A DNA stretch of 64,000 bases from Otis tarda (Eukaryota; Chordata; Aves; Otidiformes; Otididae). Below are positions 35,901 through 47,910 of the stretch, in pieces. Position numbers and translations under genes: made by a program. The DNA lies in the NCBI GenBank assembly GCA_026413225.1, contig CM048557.1, forward strand, positions 57,836,987 through 57,900,986, given 5' to 3'. The notes under the pieces are model-generated. The model was given only the letters and a program-made list of their open reading frames with translations, was not told the origin of the DNA and did no database searches. The stretch's first letter is position 1, and the number at the start of each line of letters is the position of its first letter.

Positions 35901-37080
35901 TGCAGTCCCTCTTTTTCTGGATGCTTATGGAATAATTAATTTCTGTCAGATGGTGTGACTGCATGTGTTTCAGTGTGCCTACAGCGTGCCTTTATTGTCA
36001 CTTAACACAGTCACATTTGTTTAAAAGGAAATAAAACCAAACTCAAGGTCACTACTGTATTAAAAACACCATGTCCCAAATAAATGTGATTTTTTTGTGT
36101 GTGTGTTTCCAGTACTGGGTTTTTTTTTGCCATAAGCCCCTTTCCCTTTCACTCCAGCCCTTTCTGCCTATACTTTTTCAGAGCTATGGGATCAGATGCT
36201 GCAGTTACTGTGGCCTGTCACAAATTGTTGTGTCCTGGAGATGTGTCTGGCTGTACTTGGGACGCTTTTCCAGTCTCCGAATGCAGTGGGGCAGCCATTG
36301 CCCTACAGTGGAGTGCAACTCAGGAGCTGTAGTAGGGTTTGGATGTTTCAGGCTCTGGCCAAAATCCTACATGTGAGAAACTATTTTTTTATACTGGAAA
36401 CCAGCCCTAGCAGTAAAAGAAAGAGGCGAGCCAAGGTGGAGAGCAGCCCCAGAGGTGACTTTGAATTTGCTGCCTCCTCCTGACTTTCCCAGGCGGTGTG
36501 TTATCCCACTGCCCCATAATCTCTCCCTCCCAGGTGAGGGGTTGATTTCCCAGGATTTGAATCTGTCATTTCCAGCAATCCTTTCCCTTAATCTGCTCTT
36601 GGCCAGCAGCAGAGCCTGTTGCCCTTTTCCCTGGCCTGCGCTGGCATCCTTAGGCATGCTGTTGTGGCAGAGATGCTAAGGCTGACATAGTGTGCGCAGA
36701 GCCGCGTGGTAAAACCTCCCCCCATCCCTTCCGAGCACATTGCCCAGTTCAGCTGGGGCTGTGGGGAACCTTGGCAAAGTCTCCCTGTGAATAAGACCCA
36801 TGCAATCCCTAAGCAAACGGATAATGGCACTCATCCAGCCTGCGTTCCTTACACGTCCAGAATTTCCAAGGAGCTTGCTGTGGGGATGATGAGCTCTGGC
36901 TCCTGGTGTTTTGGGGTCTGTTCCCCTGTGCTGTGGGCTGTGTTTATTGAACCAGGATGTGCAACGCCACCGGGCTGTGTTATTCCAGAGGAGCAGATGC
37001 ATTGTCCACTGCTGAGCTGTTCCGGGAGGGTGCCCATGTGCCTCCAAGCTCTGCTTCAGTGGGACTGCCCTACACTGAGT
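32951..37080. other. Non-coding stretch
   Basis: Mostly AT-rich unique DNA with T-rich tracts near 33548 and 34511. A possible MIR-like remnant lies near 36440-36530. Frames on both strands in the GC-richer 36600-37290 are chance. No gene is recognised. Confidence 0.5.
36440..36535 (-). mobile_element. Possible MIR-like remnant
   Basis: TTTGAATTTGCTGCCTCCTCCTGACT followed by TTATCCCACTGCCCCATAA resembles the tRNA-derived end of MIR in reverse orientation. The match is weak and could be chance. Confidence 0.25.
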
Positions 37081-37480
37081 AGATGCAAACTTCATCCCCG
37101 CTCCCAGTTCTCCCCACCGATCACGGGGGCAGGTCCCAGCAGCGCAGGGGTGCTGTGGCTGCCCCGGGGCAGGTTGGCTCTGGTTTGTCACACCAGGGCA
37201 CACGTGCAGCGGTGATGCTCTGACCCTAGCCCTTGCTGCGCTGTTGCCGTGGAGATTGCGTGCGCTGTTGCTAGGCAGCTGAAGCATCTTCGCTCACACA
37301 CTGCAATGCCACGAAGTTCTCAACTTTCCTCACTGCTATCTCCTGTCTTTGATTTCGCAGATATGACTCCTTTGGCTCTTATCCCGCTTCATTCAGTCGC
37401 ATTGCTGCGATTTCTCAGTGTTAACCCTATAAACCCTAAAACGCCCGCCTGGCACTGCAAATGGGATTTATGGCAACGAA
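37081..37480. promoter_or_regulatory. CpG-dense patch with RFX X-box-like motifs
   Basis: About 20 CpG dinucleotides occur in 400 bp, clearly more than in flanking DNA. It contains an E-box CACGTG (37201-37206), GTTGCC (37243-37248), GTTGCTAGGCAGC (37267-37279, close to the RFX X-box consensus) and ATGGCAAC (37470-37477, the X-box half in reverse). RFX factors bind such sites in promoters and enhancers of ciliary and other genes. The patch may be an intronic enhancer or an alternative promoter. A chance acceptor-like TTTGATTTCGCAG precedes a short open frame that ends at 37491. Confidence 0.4.
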
Positions 37481-40400
37481 TTCAGGGCTGAAGGAGTTAA
37501 AGTGGTTGGAGATAGACTACAGAGGAAATGATTTCTAGCAGATAAACTACTTAAAATGTTCTGGCATTCATGGAAGGGGAGGTTTGAGGCTGCAGTCTTT
37601 TGTTCCATCACTGATGGTTTATATGAATAAAACCACAGACTAAAATATCACTACAAGGTAAGAAAATCAGCTTGAATGGGCCTAATTAATCTCTTCCATT
37701 ACAATATATCCTTAGCTTTTTACTATCCTCTGCTTGCGATTACTGATTTTGATGTAGCATGCGAATGATAATTTAGCCCTGGAGCCTGTCGTGTACAGTG
37801 TTTGACTTATTTGGCTTGAATAATAAAGATATGAGCCTGTATTCTTGGAGTATACTGCATTAATCAGACTTGCAGGAATGATCACATGGTACTCTATCGC
37901 CTTTCCCTGTTAGCTGCGGCTTGTCAGCAGCTGGCTGAGCTGTAGGCTGCAGGCCAGTATCTGCATACCCTTTCTCTTCAGAATATTTCAAATATACTCT
38001 CTCGTCATTATGCATTTTGCTGCAGTTTGACAAACTAAATGGTCCTCCTGCTCGTTAAGAAGATTATTTTAAATTTCAGAGCATTTGTGTAGTCACTAGG
38101 CCATGTATGCATTTGAAGAATTCAGGTAGGCTCTCTGTTTTATACATCAGTGTGCTTGGTTTTTGTTCTCACCAGATTTTTGCTGTGTAATGTCAGTCAG
38201 CTCTACAGTTAGTCCTTCAATGTGCAAATATTTATTGTGTTTTGAAATCTCTACCCTATGCATGGGGAGAAGTGCTTGAAGGGTAAGATGCAGGTAACGG
38301 TAGCTAGCCGCATGATGAAGTGCAAAGCTGGGTAATTGATTATATCTTGCACAAATTTCATCGCCGCACAGCCAGAAGCAGCAAGTACGGTGTAGTTATA
38401 AATATAAGCCAGAAACTGTTCTGTTTAAAAGGGTCTTTGCTATTTTTGGTTCCGGAGAATCTGACAGATGCTCCTTCGAGAGAGACTACTGATTGTGATA
38501 GAGAAGAGAAAATTGATGCTTGGATTGTACATAGGATTATATTTTATGCTGCTGCAGAGTGTACATGTCTGTTTTTCATAATCTTGTAGCTGCAGAATTC
38601 TGTATTAATTACATTTAAAATAACAATATGGTTAAGTTTGTTGGGGTTGGTTTGTTGTTTGCAAACATTTGGGCAACTGTGATTGTTAGAGTATAAAATT
38701 AGCACCTTTTATTTGATATTGGTTCTGCTCAGTATTGCTTCTGCCCCCTCTCCTCCTCCTCCCCACCCCCAGTATAACTCCATCCTTATGCAAGCATTGA
38801 AGTCTCTTAAAATCACAACAGATTTTTGAAGGCATGAAACAGAATTTCTGCCCTCACTAATAGAGCTGATTCTTTTATCTGCAATAAAACAGTATTGGAC
38901 TTGGAAAAATTCTGGTCAGTGGTTGTGGGATAGGGGGTGTCTCACTTTATTTTTTTAATTTGTTTTACTTAGTGTGTTCAGTTCTTATAACTCATATTAT
39001 AAAATTGTCCAGATAAAATGGTGACAATGTTGTAAGAGCATCTAGGGATCACCTCACAATATGTTTGCCTGAATATCATTATTGTAATATATCTTTGAAA
39101 TACCCTTTCCTTTTTAATTCAAAAAAGAGATTGTTTGACCAAGTATGCAACTAGAGGAGAGGATGGGTTCTCTTTCTATGCACAATGAGCATTCTGTACC
39201 AAATATTTTCAAATTAAACTTTCTAACCTCAGATGAAATGTTGCTACCATTATTTTGGCCTTTTGTTAAAGCATTTAATATATTGGCAATTTCCCTTATT
39301 TTGTGTTTTGCTGCTTGGTTCTGTGTGGAAGTGAGCAGTGTCGACAGCAGTAAAAGCAACGACAGGATACCCCACCACCCTGAAATGTCCTGGTTCAGCC
39401 ATAAAAGCTGAGGAGGTACAGGCTGACGATGTAGACTTCTGTTGTGAAAAAGCAGTATGATGTTGTCTGAGGGAAAAGATTTTATTGGAAGACCAGATAA
39501 TGCTGTGTAACTGCAGTTGTCACAGGGCTGTCAGGAGATGCTTGAAATCTTGACATCGCTGATTGTTGGCAGTAAATTAAGCTGCTAATGGGCCCCAAAC
39601 TTACTGTGCAACTTACTATGCCTGCAGATTTATTTGTATTTCACCCAGCTGGTTGGATCCTCTTCTTAATAGAGTGAAACTCTCAATAAATCTTCAGGAG
39701 AAGAAAAAAGGTGTTTTAAAAATTCTGTTTTAAAAGCCTTAACTGTCTTTCAGTGGCTTTCCCAGATATCTTGGGCCAGGAAGACACTTACTTTTATGGC
39801 AAGAACAGTCAAATGCTGATTACACACCCATTAGGTTTATTAAACTACTCATTGTCCTCTCTTAGACTTGCTTTGAAAATAGTATTAACATTTGATGTGC
39901 AGACTGCTAGACCTTTTCTTTTACATCTTCTGCATTGGTAAGGCTGTGGTTTCTGCATAGCAGTGTTTAAATTGCATTTATTTTATTAGACATTTCAGTG
40001 GTGTTTTGTCAAGGTTGTATCTGCATGTTGATGGTTTTTTTATGGTATGATTATTCTCATGCCTGTGGCTGTATTACATTTGGATGAGATCAAAACGTAT
40101 TTTGCAAGAGAAAGGAAAAACAGAGTCTAGTTCGGCAACGAGGTAGGAAGTCTCACTCTTGTGGGCTCCTGGAAGCAAAGTTGATATAGCAGTAGATGGC
40201 ACTCTTCTCTGGACTGATGGACTGATGTGGGTCCTTGGTGGGCCCACGCTTTACAGGTGCCATTTTCCATGTGCATAAAATATAAGCTTGCACTCATCTC
40301 TCATCTTGGCTTTGACCTGCTAGTGGGTGCTTATGTGCATGTTGCAGAGGCACTGCTCTTTCCATCTTTTGGTGCACCTCCATGGCTTGGGTAGCCACGT

Positions 40401-40725
40401 GTCTGGAGAAGTGGTGACCCCACTGGTGCCGGCTGATGCAAACCTGTACATGTCCTTTCTGTATGTGATACTCTACATTTTTCTTTCTGCCTCCAGACTG
40501 GGCCTTAAAGGCCCGCAGGACTCCCTGGGCGGGTGGTGGGGCTGTGGCACCTTGGCCCAGCGCCAAGAGGCGTCACTGCAGTCTGGCTGCCCAAGTTCCC
40601 CCGGTCGTTTCTGTTTGATGCAGCCTTCTTCACTTCCCCGGCAAAAATGGTGCCGGGGTATTTTTGTGAAGTGTTAAGCAGCCGCTGGACCTCTCTGCAA
40701 CAGTGTCTCACTTAAGCGCTGTAAG
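37481..40725. other. Non-coding stretch
   Basis: AT-rich unique DNA. No gene or LINE is recognised. A C-rich tract sits near 38745-38770. Short frames have no domains. Confidence 0.5.
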
Positions 40726-40778
40726 TGACTCTGGTGTGCTGTTTGTGAAACACACACTGACTCTGGTGTGCTGTTTGT
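40726..40778. repeat. Exact 21-bp direct repeat, period 32
   Basis: TGACTCTGGTGTGCTGTTTGT occurs without mismatch at 40726-40746 and 40758-40778, separated by an AC-rich spacer. A recent local duplication, since the copies are identical. Confidence 0.9.
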
Positions 40779-40802
40779 AAAGCTCTTTGGGATGAAATGT
40801 TA
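40775..40802 (+). mobile_element. Possible SINE tail (MIR-like)
   Basis: TGTAAAGCTCTTTGGGATGAAATG resembles the tail shared by many sauropsid MIR-type SINEs (GTAAAGCRCTTTGAGATCC...). It is too short for a firm call. Confidence 0.3.
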
Positions 40803-41625
40803 CCCCTGTGATTACTGGCTGGATGAGAGAGACTCAAACCTTAGAAAAAACAAGGTGGTAAATCCATTGAATAATCTCAGAGTTCCTTGCATTGGCCAAG
40901 TTTGGTTTATCTTCCTCTTGGGAAGAACCTAATATCCCCTGAAAAACTTCAATTGCTTTTAAAGCGAGGGTTAGAGGAGCTAAACCCCTTTGCAGTTTAT
41001 GAAGGCTGCTGGTTTCTGTGTGGTACCAGTTAAGTCCATTTTCTGACTGATTTTCTGCACTGTCTTCATAAAACCCAGAGCTCACGTACATTTTGTTTAT
41101 AATTGGAGGTAAGATTGTTCATCAGCCATGTTTTTATGATCTCCTGCTGACCGTACTGTCATAAGATGACTTTGCATGTGAAGCTAACAGGAGGATGGCA
41201 CGCTTGGCCGCAGGCGATACTCCTCGTTTAGTATCCTCAGTCCAGATTTAGCTCTCTAGCAGCAGAACACAAATGCATTATTTTTTTTCTTTTGTTACCA
41301 TGCCTTTATCTTTCTGGGATGTTACTTGGTATTCTTTGCAGTGAGCTAGTGTCTGTCTATTTCTGATACACCGCCTACCGTGGCATCGCAGTATTTTTAA
41401 CTGCATCTTCTATTCCCCCATCCCTCCAGCAAAATTGAGAACGCTACAAGAGGGAAAATAAGTCTCTCAAAGAACTGGCTGTGAACAGAGGAAACAAAAC
41501 CCATTGGTGAATAGAAAGCAAGGCTCAAAATGGATGTGGTGCTGTGGTGCACATGGAGCCTCTTACCTCCTGACCCCCAAGGCAGCAGCAGTCAGACGAT
41601 GCCTCCGGGGAGTCGGCAATGCCCT
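40803..41625. other. Non-coding stretch
   Basis: Unique sequence; nothing recognised. Confidence 0.5.
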
Positions 41626-41700
41626 GTGCCATTTAGCTGCAGAACTGGAACCAAACCCAGGAATTCTGATGCCTAAGCCTCTCCTTTTACTACTGCCAAA
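41626..41700 (-). mobile_element. MIR/CORE-SINE-like remnant
   Basis: ATTTAGCTGCAGAACTGGAACCAAACCCAGGAATTCTGATGCCTAAGCC follows the order of the reverse-complement MIR head (CAGCTAGT..GCAGAGC.GGGA.TCGAACCCAGG.CTCTGACTCC.AGCC) with many substitutions. This is the level of decay expected of an ancient amniote SINE. Confidence 0.45.
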
Positions 41701-44700
41701 TAAAAAAAATGGAATACTCCAAATTAGTGAAGAATTCTGGTTTTAATACGATTCGGCAAAAATGAATTCTAGCGGCAGATGCCTATCAAAAGCCTGTCCT
41801 GACTTTGGCTGCAGCATTCACTGCATTACAGCCAAGAGTTCAGAAACCTGCAGGGTAGGTGTTATATTTGTTAAAGAACAGTATAAAGGGTGAGCACAAT
41901 TATTTTGTACAATGATATTAAAACTTGAAGGCAGGTGGCTTTTCCTTCCCTCTCTCCCTTAGAGAAATAGCAAGATGATTTATGGAAGGGGCAAAAGGCT
42001 GCTGCTCCAAAGGGATGCAGGCCTGTCTCCTATGGCTTTTGCTGCTGAAAATTCTTAAGAAGGAGGCCTTTTAAATAATCCCAATTTTCAGAAGTGCAAC
42101 TGCAGTCTAAACAGTCCACCAACTTGAGGAAGCTGTAGGTGAGGCATTTGAAGGGATTTGCTTGTGTCACGAATTGCTCTTTAAAATCAACAACAAAAAA
42201 ATCTGCTGTTCTTTTCTACAAAAAAACCAAATATGATCATATCGATGAGCAAGAAGCATCAGGAGATTTTCCAAAAGACTATTTCAGTTGCTACAGGAGT
42301 GTAGCTTTTGTAGAGAGGGGTAATGGGGTTGCAGCACTACGGAGAAGTGGAACAAATTGTTGTGCCAAGTTGGTGACTCTGACCTCCCAGGTTAGATGGA
42401 GCAGCTAGTGAAAAATACACCAAATAGTGCAGTTAGTCTTTTCTGACAAGAGGGAACAAGAATCACGGAGTAATTGTTGCTGAAGTCAAAAGGTGTCAAA
42501 ATGAAAGGGAGCAAAGGAAGTTAAAATGGAGAAAAGCCAAGGATGGTATTCTAGCAGACCGTAATTGGTTGCAGTATCTCAGCCCCTTCTAATCTGTGTT
42601 GCTGAAGTGATCAATTGCATTGTGATATTCAAATACTCTGTCGGTGCTTAATAGCCGCAAATGTGTGAACCTAAAAGCTTAATCTGCTCAGCTCGGCTTC
42701 AGCAGACAAGGGATGCTGCAGGCCTGCCGAGCTTCTGCTTGCTCAACGCTTGCTCCTCGATGGACTACATCCACCAGCAAACCAGCTGACTATGTTCTGC
42801 TTTTTTGTCCTTACGTGGATACAGGGAAATTGAACACAAAACTTGACAAAAATACATTGTTGAGACAGAAGCTTTTGATTATACACAGGAATTGGGAAGT
42901 CTAGTCATTCACGTTGCAGATGTGAATGTTCCATATGATGCATCTCATCAGAGAAAATGCATGTGCCCGGGGTGGGGGGGCAGGTTATGGTTCCTGTAAC
43001 ATCCATAATACCCTTTGCATCATTCTTTACTTAAGAGTTCACCCTTCAGTTTGTGATCAAGAGGCTAAATTTTATAGGTTTTTTTCTGAAACAAACTTGC
43101 ACTAAATTAAGAAAAGAGGAAAAGGAACTAGTTCGGGTTGGTTTTTTTTGTTTGTTTTTTTTTTTTTTGCTGAAAGTTACCTGAAATCTGTCCTTTGATA
43201 TTTGAAATTGGTTTTAGATACTTGATTTTTGGACAGTTGTTATTTATCCACACAAGGCATACACCCTGAGGAAATGTTGCTTCCTTAAACAGCAGATTGA
43301 ATCAAATGTTTTTGCTGACATATTTTTCCCTGTGACAACTGACACTGCAGTTGCCACATATTTCAGTGATTTAGCACAGAGACATTTGAAGAGAGAGAGA
43401 GGAATACTTCTAAGGCAGTAATATGAGAATACTGTTACTGGGAATGAAGACAAGCACATACTATCCTCATAGTGGCTATGTTGTAATATTTCTGAAGAGG
43501 AAAAGGAAAACTGAAGAGGAAACTAACTAGAGACTCTTTGTTAGAGATGGTGGGGTTAAGTTTGGCCAGATTTTAAGAAGAAAATATTCTGATCCCTGGG
43601 AATGTAATCTTGTCCCAGGTATAAATATGATTTATCCCAGGATATTAATTGGACTAGAGGAGCACTGGTGTGTATGTTGGGAGGTAATTTCCAGTCATAT
43701 TAAAGTCAATGTGAATTGTCTAGCGGGGTGTATTTGGTGCCTGAACTTGGGGCTGTCCATGGAAGTATGCAGTCCAGCTGTACACCCTACAGAGCAACCA
43801 TCTCACTGGTACCAAAGACTTAGTTAGGCTACCTGAGAGCTACTGCAGTGTAACTCATTTCCAAAATGAAGAAATTTCCTCTCTGTTTCCTTTGCGTTCT
43901 AGGCATGGTAACCTAGTTTTGCATTCTTCTGTTGTCTCTCTCATTTCCTGTACATGTTTGTCCCCCTCCTCCTTTTTTTTTAACCATCCTTGTAGTAATA
44001 TTCACAAATGAGAAGTGGCTGCTGTTGTTTAATGAGGATCCAGATGTACTTTTCAGAACTGAAGCTGGTTATCAAGACACATGGAAATTGATGTCAATCT
44101 TTAAAATGAAAACAAACACTTGAGTACAGATGGCTTCTTTAAAGAACAGATTTCATGATAATTTTTAAATACACCTATGGGCTTCTATTAGAGCAAGTCA
44201 GTCTCTGTCCTGCCTGCCTCTTTTAAGCCTTAGTGTAAAGTCTGTAAAGATTTGAAGCACTTTAGATGAACTTCCATGGAAGACAGCTGCTGCCCACTGC
44301 TTCTTACCTGCAGTGCCAGCTTCTTGATTTTGCTGTCCTGATGTCTTCCAGAGATGCTGATTGTCCCTGTCCCTGCCCTTAACTTCAGCCGCATGGCTGT
44401 CTAACTTGCTTCCTATTGTGCAGCAAGGCCAAACAGATCAAATTGTTTATCATGCTATTTCTGACATTCGTGAGGCAGATACAGGATACGGGGGCTTCTT
44501 CCTATGATACATTTTAGTCTTTAAAGGTCATAATTGCCTTTGAAGGGGAAAACCTTTTCCTTACTTACTTTCCTTACAGCATGAGTTGTGCTAGACTCCT
44601 GACCTTGTTCTCCTAGGAATTGGTTTGATTCCTGCAGGAATCAGGAGCACAAGAGCTGGATGGGGTGACTTGTGCCTCTCTCTTTTTGCACAGGAGGGAC

Positions 44701-44864
44701 GGTAGGACCTCACAACATCCTGTGCTAGGAAAAGCTGACTACACATAGCATCGGCTCAAACCCCGACCTTGTAAGCTTTGTGTTCGTCAGCTAAAGGTGG
44801 AAAAGATATGGTGCTTAGGGGAAAAAACCACTGGCAAGAAAGGTGGTGCTTTGTTCCTAGAAGC
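41701..44864. other. Non-coding stretch
   Basis: AT-rich unique sequence with a long T-rich tract at about 43141-43170. A GTAAAGATTTGAAGCACTTTAGAT segment near 44240 is a very weak SINE-tail resemblance. No gene is recognised. Confidence 0.5.
43141..43170. repeat. T-rich low-complexity tract
   Basis: Runs of T interrupted by single G residues. No adjoining retroelement is identified. Confidence 0.85.
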
Positions 44865-44965
44865 ACTTTTCATCCGAGGACCTCAGTGTGCTTTTAAGGA
44901 GTGAGCCTCTCACTCTTCCATTGAGATTTTGTGTTAAGACAGGCAGAAACTAGGGAAAGTTGCTC
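44865..44965 (-). mobile_element. MIR-like SINE remnant
   Basis: TTTTCATCCGAGGACCTCAGTGTGCTTTTAAGGAG matches the reverse complement of the SINE tail (CTCCTTTGTAAAGCGCTTTGAGATCCTCGGATGAAA) in order. A decayed core-like stretch, ...CCATTGAGATTTTGTGTTAAG..., follows. Diverged but colinear. Confidence 0.5.
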
Positions 44966-47550
44966 TCTGCCATTCCTACACAAGAGCCTGTGCCCCTAGC
45001 TATATCTCATACCCTCCTTTAGCTGTAAGATTTTTGCAAGCCTTGCGTCCTTGGAGACTTTCTGAGTAAGGTGTGTCATTCACTTATCCCAGCTTGGGGT
45101 CATGCAACCTTGTATGTTTTAGATCAGCTGCTTGTAAAACTAGGTTAAAAACCCCATGATTTAAGTGGCTCGTGCTTCGTGAAGGTTTGTTAAAACATAG
45201 AAAGAGAAAAAAAAAGGACCTGACACTACAGTTGCAAAATTAAAGTTCAAAACAAATGTTGAAGTTTCTTCATGTTACTATGCTGCTGCGTTGGCTCATG
45301 AGAATACACAGAACTAAAATAAAATGTTTAGAGTTTCTTCCCTTTAAGGTGACATCCATAGTTGCAGATTACTAGGTGACTAGCAGCTGGAGAGCTTCTT
45401 CATGCCACCCAGGGGGACATGGGTTGAGTTTCATGCTTTGGACTGCATAGCACAGCTGGGTCTGTCTCCTTTAGAAACCGTTGCTGCCTCCTGCTAGAGA
45501 CTAACGTGGCTCAGGTAAGGTTATGAGAAGACAAATTTGTCCGTTGGGTGTTTGCAATATTACCTTTCAAAAGCAGTTAGAGAAAGCTGATACTTGCTCT
45601 GTCTTCATTGTAGTTACTGTAGAGCAGGAGAAGGTGAGGAGAGTGAAAAGTCTGTGAAATAGCCCATTTCTTTCCCTCTATGTGCCATGAAAGCAAAGCT
45701 GAGCTCTGAAGAAGAAAGGAAGTGACCTGAGTGAGAGGAACATAGAGGAAAACTTTCCCAGGCAAAAGATGTGTGTAAGCAGATGGAGTTAATATTACAA
45801 AGTGCCGTGAAGTTTGGGGGATAATGGTCCAGCAAAGATGATTGCTAGGCTGGGCTTGAGGATGATGGCTCTGTTTCACGATGTAGAGTTCAGGGTTTGA
45901 ACCTGAAGCTGAATGAGAATAAAACTTTTTCAACTCTTCTTTGGTGAAAGTGCACACTTTGATACTCTCCATTGTAGTATGATTGTTTTGAGGTGGATCG
46001 ATCGGCAAGGTGGTGTCCACGCGTTGGGTCAGGATCTGAAGACTTAAATCACAATTCAACTTTGCCTGATTATGGATGGTGTGGGATGAAAAACCATTCT
46101 TCAAATCACACAGAGTTGATTTTAAATCTGGATTGTCCACATCGTAGGCAAGTGTCTTAGGCATTTAGCTACAGAGCGTAAGAGATTGTGCTGTCTTTAT
46201 GGAAACTGATGTATTTCCATAAAACATACTATTGTAGTGCTGCTGTAGTGGTTATGGTCTGGGGATAAAAATGAGGCAGTGTTCGAAGGGAGAGGGAATA
46301 TCTTTTATTAAACAACTTCTGTAACTGGCAAAACCAGCTAAGCTTGTGATTACACAAGCCCTTTACAAGACCTGAAACAGAAGTTTCAAACAAAGAAATT
46401 AAGAAAATATCAAAGCCACCCAGAAGAAGGATAATTCTCTGAAGTAAAACTTCCGCTTTTCTTTTCATTAAAATATCAATTGTTAGCAGTATCATAAAGC
46501 CACAGGCTAATTTCTCATTAAATTTGTATATAAGAGAGAAAGAAAGAGGGGGTAAAAAACAAGCTTGAAGGAAGTAAAAGGAGAAGACGACTGATAAAAA
46601 TTTAGAGAAAGAGATTAGACTTTTTCTTGAGACCGAAGGTGGATTTTGTATCAAAAAGCTTGTCCTTTTTTTCTGACTGTAAGAATCAGTCTAATAAAAG
46701 AACAATTCCTGCAAACCTTGCCTCCACAGATTGTTGTTGCTTGATGAGACAGCACTTTTTGATGTCATTTCATGCTAAGTGCAGTTGATGTCATTAACAC
46801 TGTTCTGCCCAGCTGGCACAGCTTTGCTGCTGTTTGGCAAGCAGCTGTTTCTTATAAAGTTGGGTTAAAATGGAAGTAATAGAAAAGACTCATTTTGACA
46901 TCCATTACAAATTATTTGAGATCAAAGTCACACTCTTCTTTTAAATGGGGAATGGAAATCTAAGAACCATATTTGAAAAATCAAGAAAAACTCATTTTAC
47001 ATGGATCACATTTTCACAAGAGCATGTATCTGCTCTGATGATTCCAGGGAGGAGGATCAGCTGGATGTTATTTACATAGAAAATTAGCCTTTGTCTTTAA
47101 AGGCTCACATAGATTTGGAATATTTGAATTATTTGAAAATTTATGTTTATTTTGCAGTGCTAAACAATGTGGAAAATGTGATTCTAAACTTGTCTATGTG
47201 TATTGCAAAATGGAGGGAGCAGGCATTTTAACCCTAACATTGTAGAAGCTATGATTTTCTTACATCTATTATTTTTCAGTGCATCATGTTGCAGGAACAT
47301 AAGACTGACAAATGAAAATTTACTTCTTCCACAGGAACACACTAAAACTGGCAAGCTACAATATCCCCTGTGTGATTTTTACATCATCAGTGGGATGTAT
47401 CAGTAAATGTTTGCAACTGATGGAGTGGTAGGCAATGATGGTTAGTAGGCAATGGTGGTCACAGCCTTTTCAGAAGCACATACAAGAGGGACAAAGTCAA
47501 GAAAAAATTTACTTGTAACCCAGAAGGATGCTGTCAGAGCAAATGAAATG
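44966..47550. other. Non-coding stretch with two long minus-strand frames
   Basis: Frames of 195 codons (45577-46164) and 141 codons (46229-46654) lie back to back on the minus strand in different frames. Neither has a recognisable domain, and their Phe/Leu/Ser-rich and Lys-poor make-up is typical of AT-rich non-coding DNA. A tRNA-like A-box/B-box pair lies at 46244-46290 on the plus strand. A 17-bp tandem duplication is at 47428. No gene is supported. Confidence 0.45.
47428..47461. repeat. 17-bp tandem duplication
   Basis: GTAGGCAATGATGGTTA at 47428-47444 is followed directly by GTAGGCAATGGTGGTCA at 47445-47461, with two transitions. Confidence 0.85.
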
Positions 47551-47910
47551 CATCTTCTCCAGGGAGACCTTATAGTGATTTTCTAGTACCTAAAGGGGGC
47601 TTGTAAGAAAGATGGGGAGAAACTCTTTAGCAGGTCCTGTTGTGATAGGATGAGGGGTAATGGTTTTAAAATAGAGGGAGATAGATTCAGACTGGATATA
47701 AGGAAAAAAAAATTTATAATGAGGGTGGTGGAACACTGGAACAGGTTGCCCACAAAGGTGGTGGATGCCCCATCCCTGGAAACATTCAAGGCCAGGCTGG
47801 ATGGGGCTCTGAGCAACCTGATCTGGTTGGAGATGTCCCTGCTTCTTGCATGGGGGGTTGGACTGGATAAACTTTAAAGGTTCCTTCCAACCCCAACTGT
47901 TCCGTAATTG
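47551..47910 (+). mobile_element. CR1 LINE 3' fragment
   Basis: About 360 bp of the CR1 3' end. It starts within CTCCAGGGAGACCTTATAG, includes codons for [20 protein letters not shown] and [20 protein letters not shown], and ends in the 3' segment CCTTCCAACCCCAACTGTTCCG with a degraded tail. Small changes (an extra A in the AAAAAAAA run, stops near the 5' end) break the frame. 5'-truncated and inactive. Confidence 0.94.

Noticed and set aside
36676-37287. 203-codon minus and 169-codon plus frames
   Set aside because: Both strands are open over the same GC-richer DNA, as expected by composition; no domain.
39385-39410. TGTCCTGGTTCAGCC, like the start of an ERVL LTR
   Set aside because: The similarity ends after about 15 bases and no LTR body follows.
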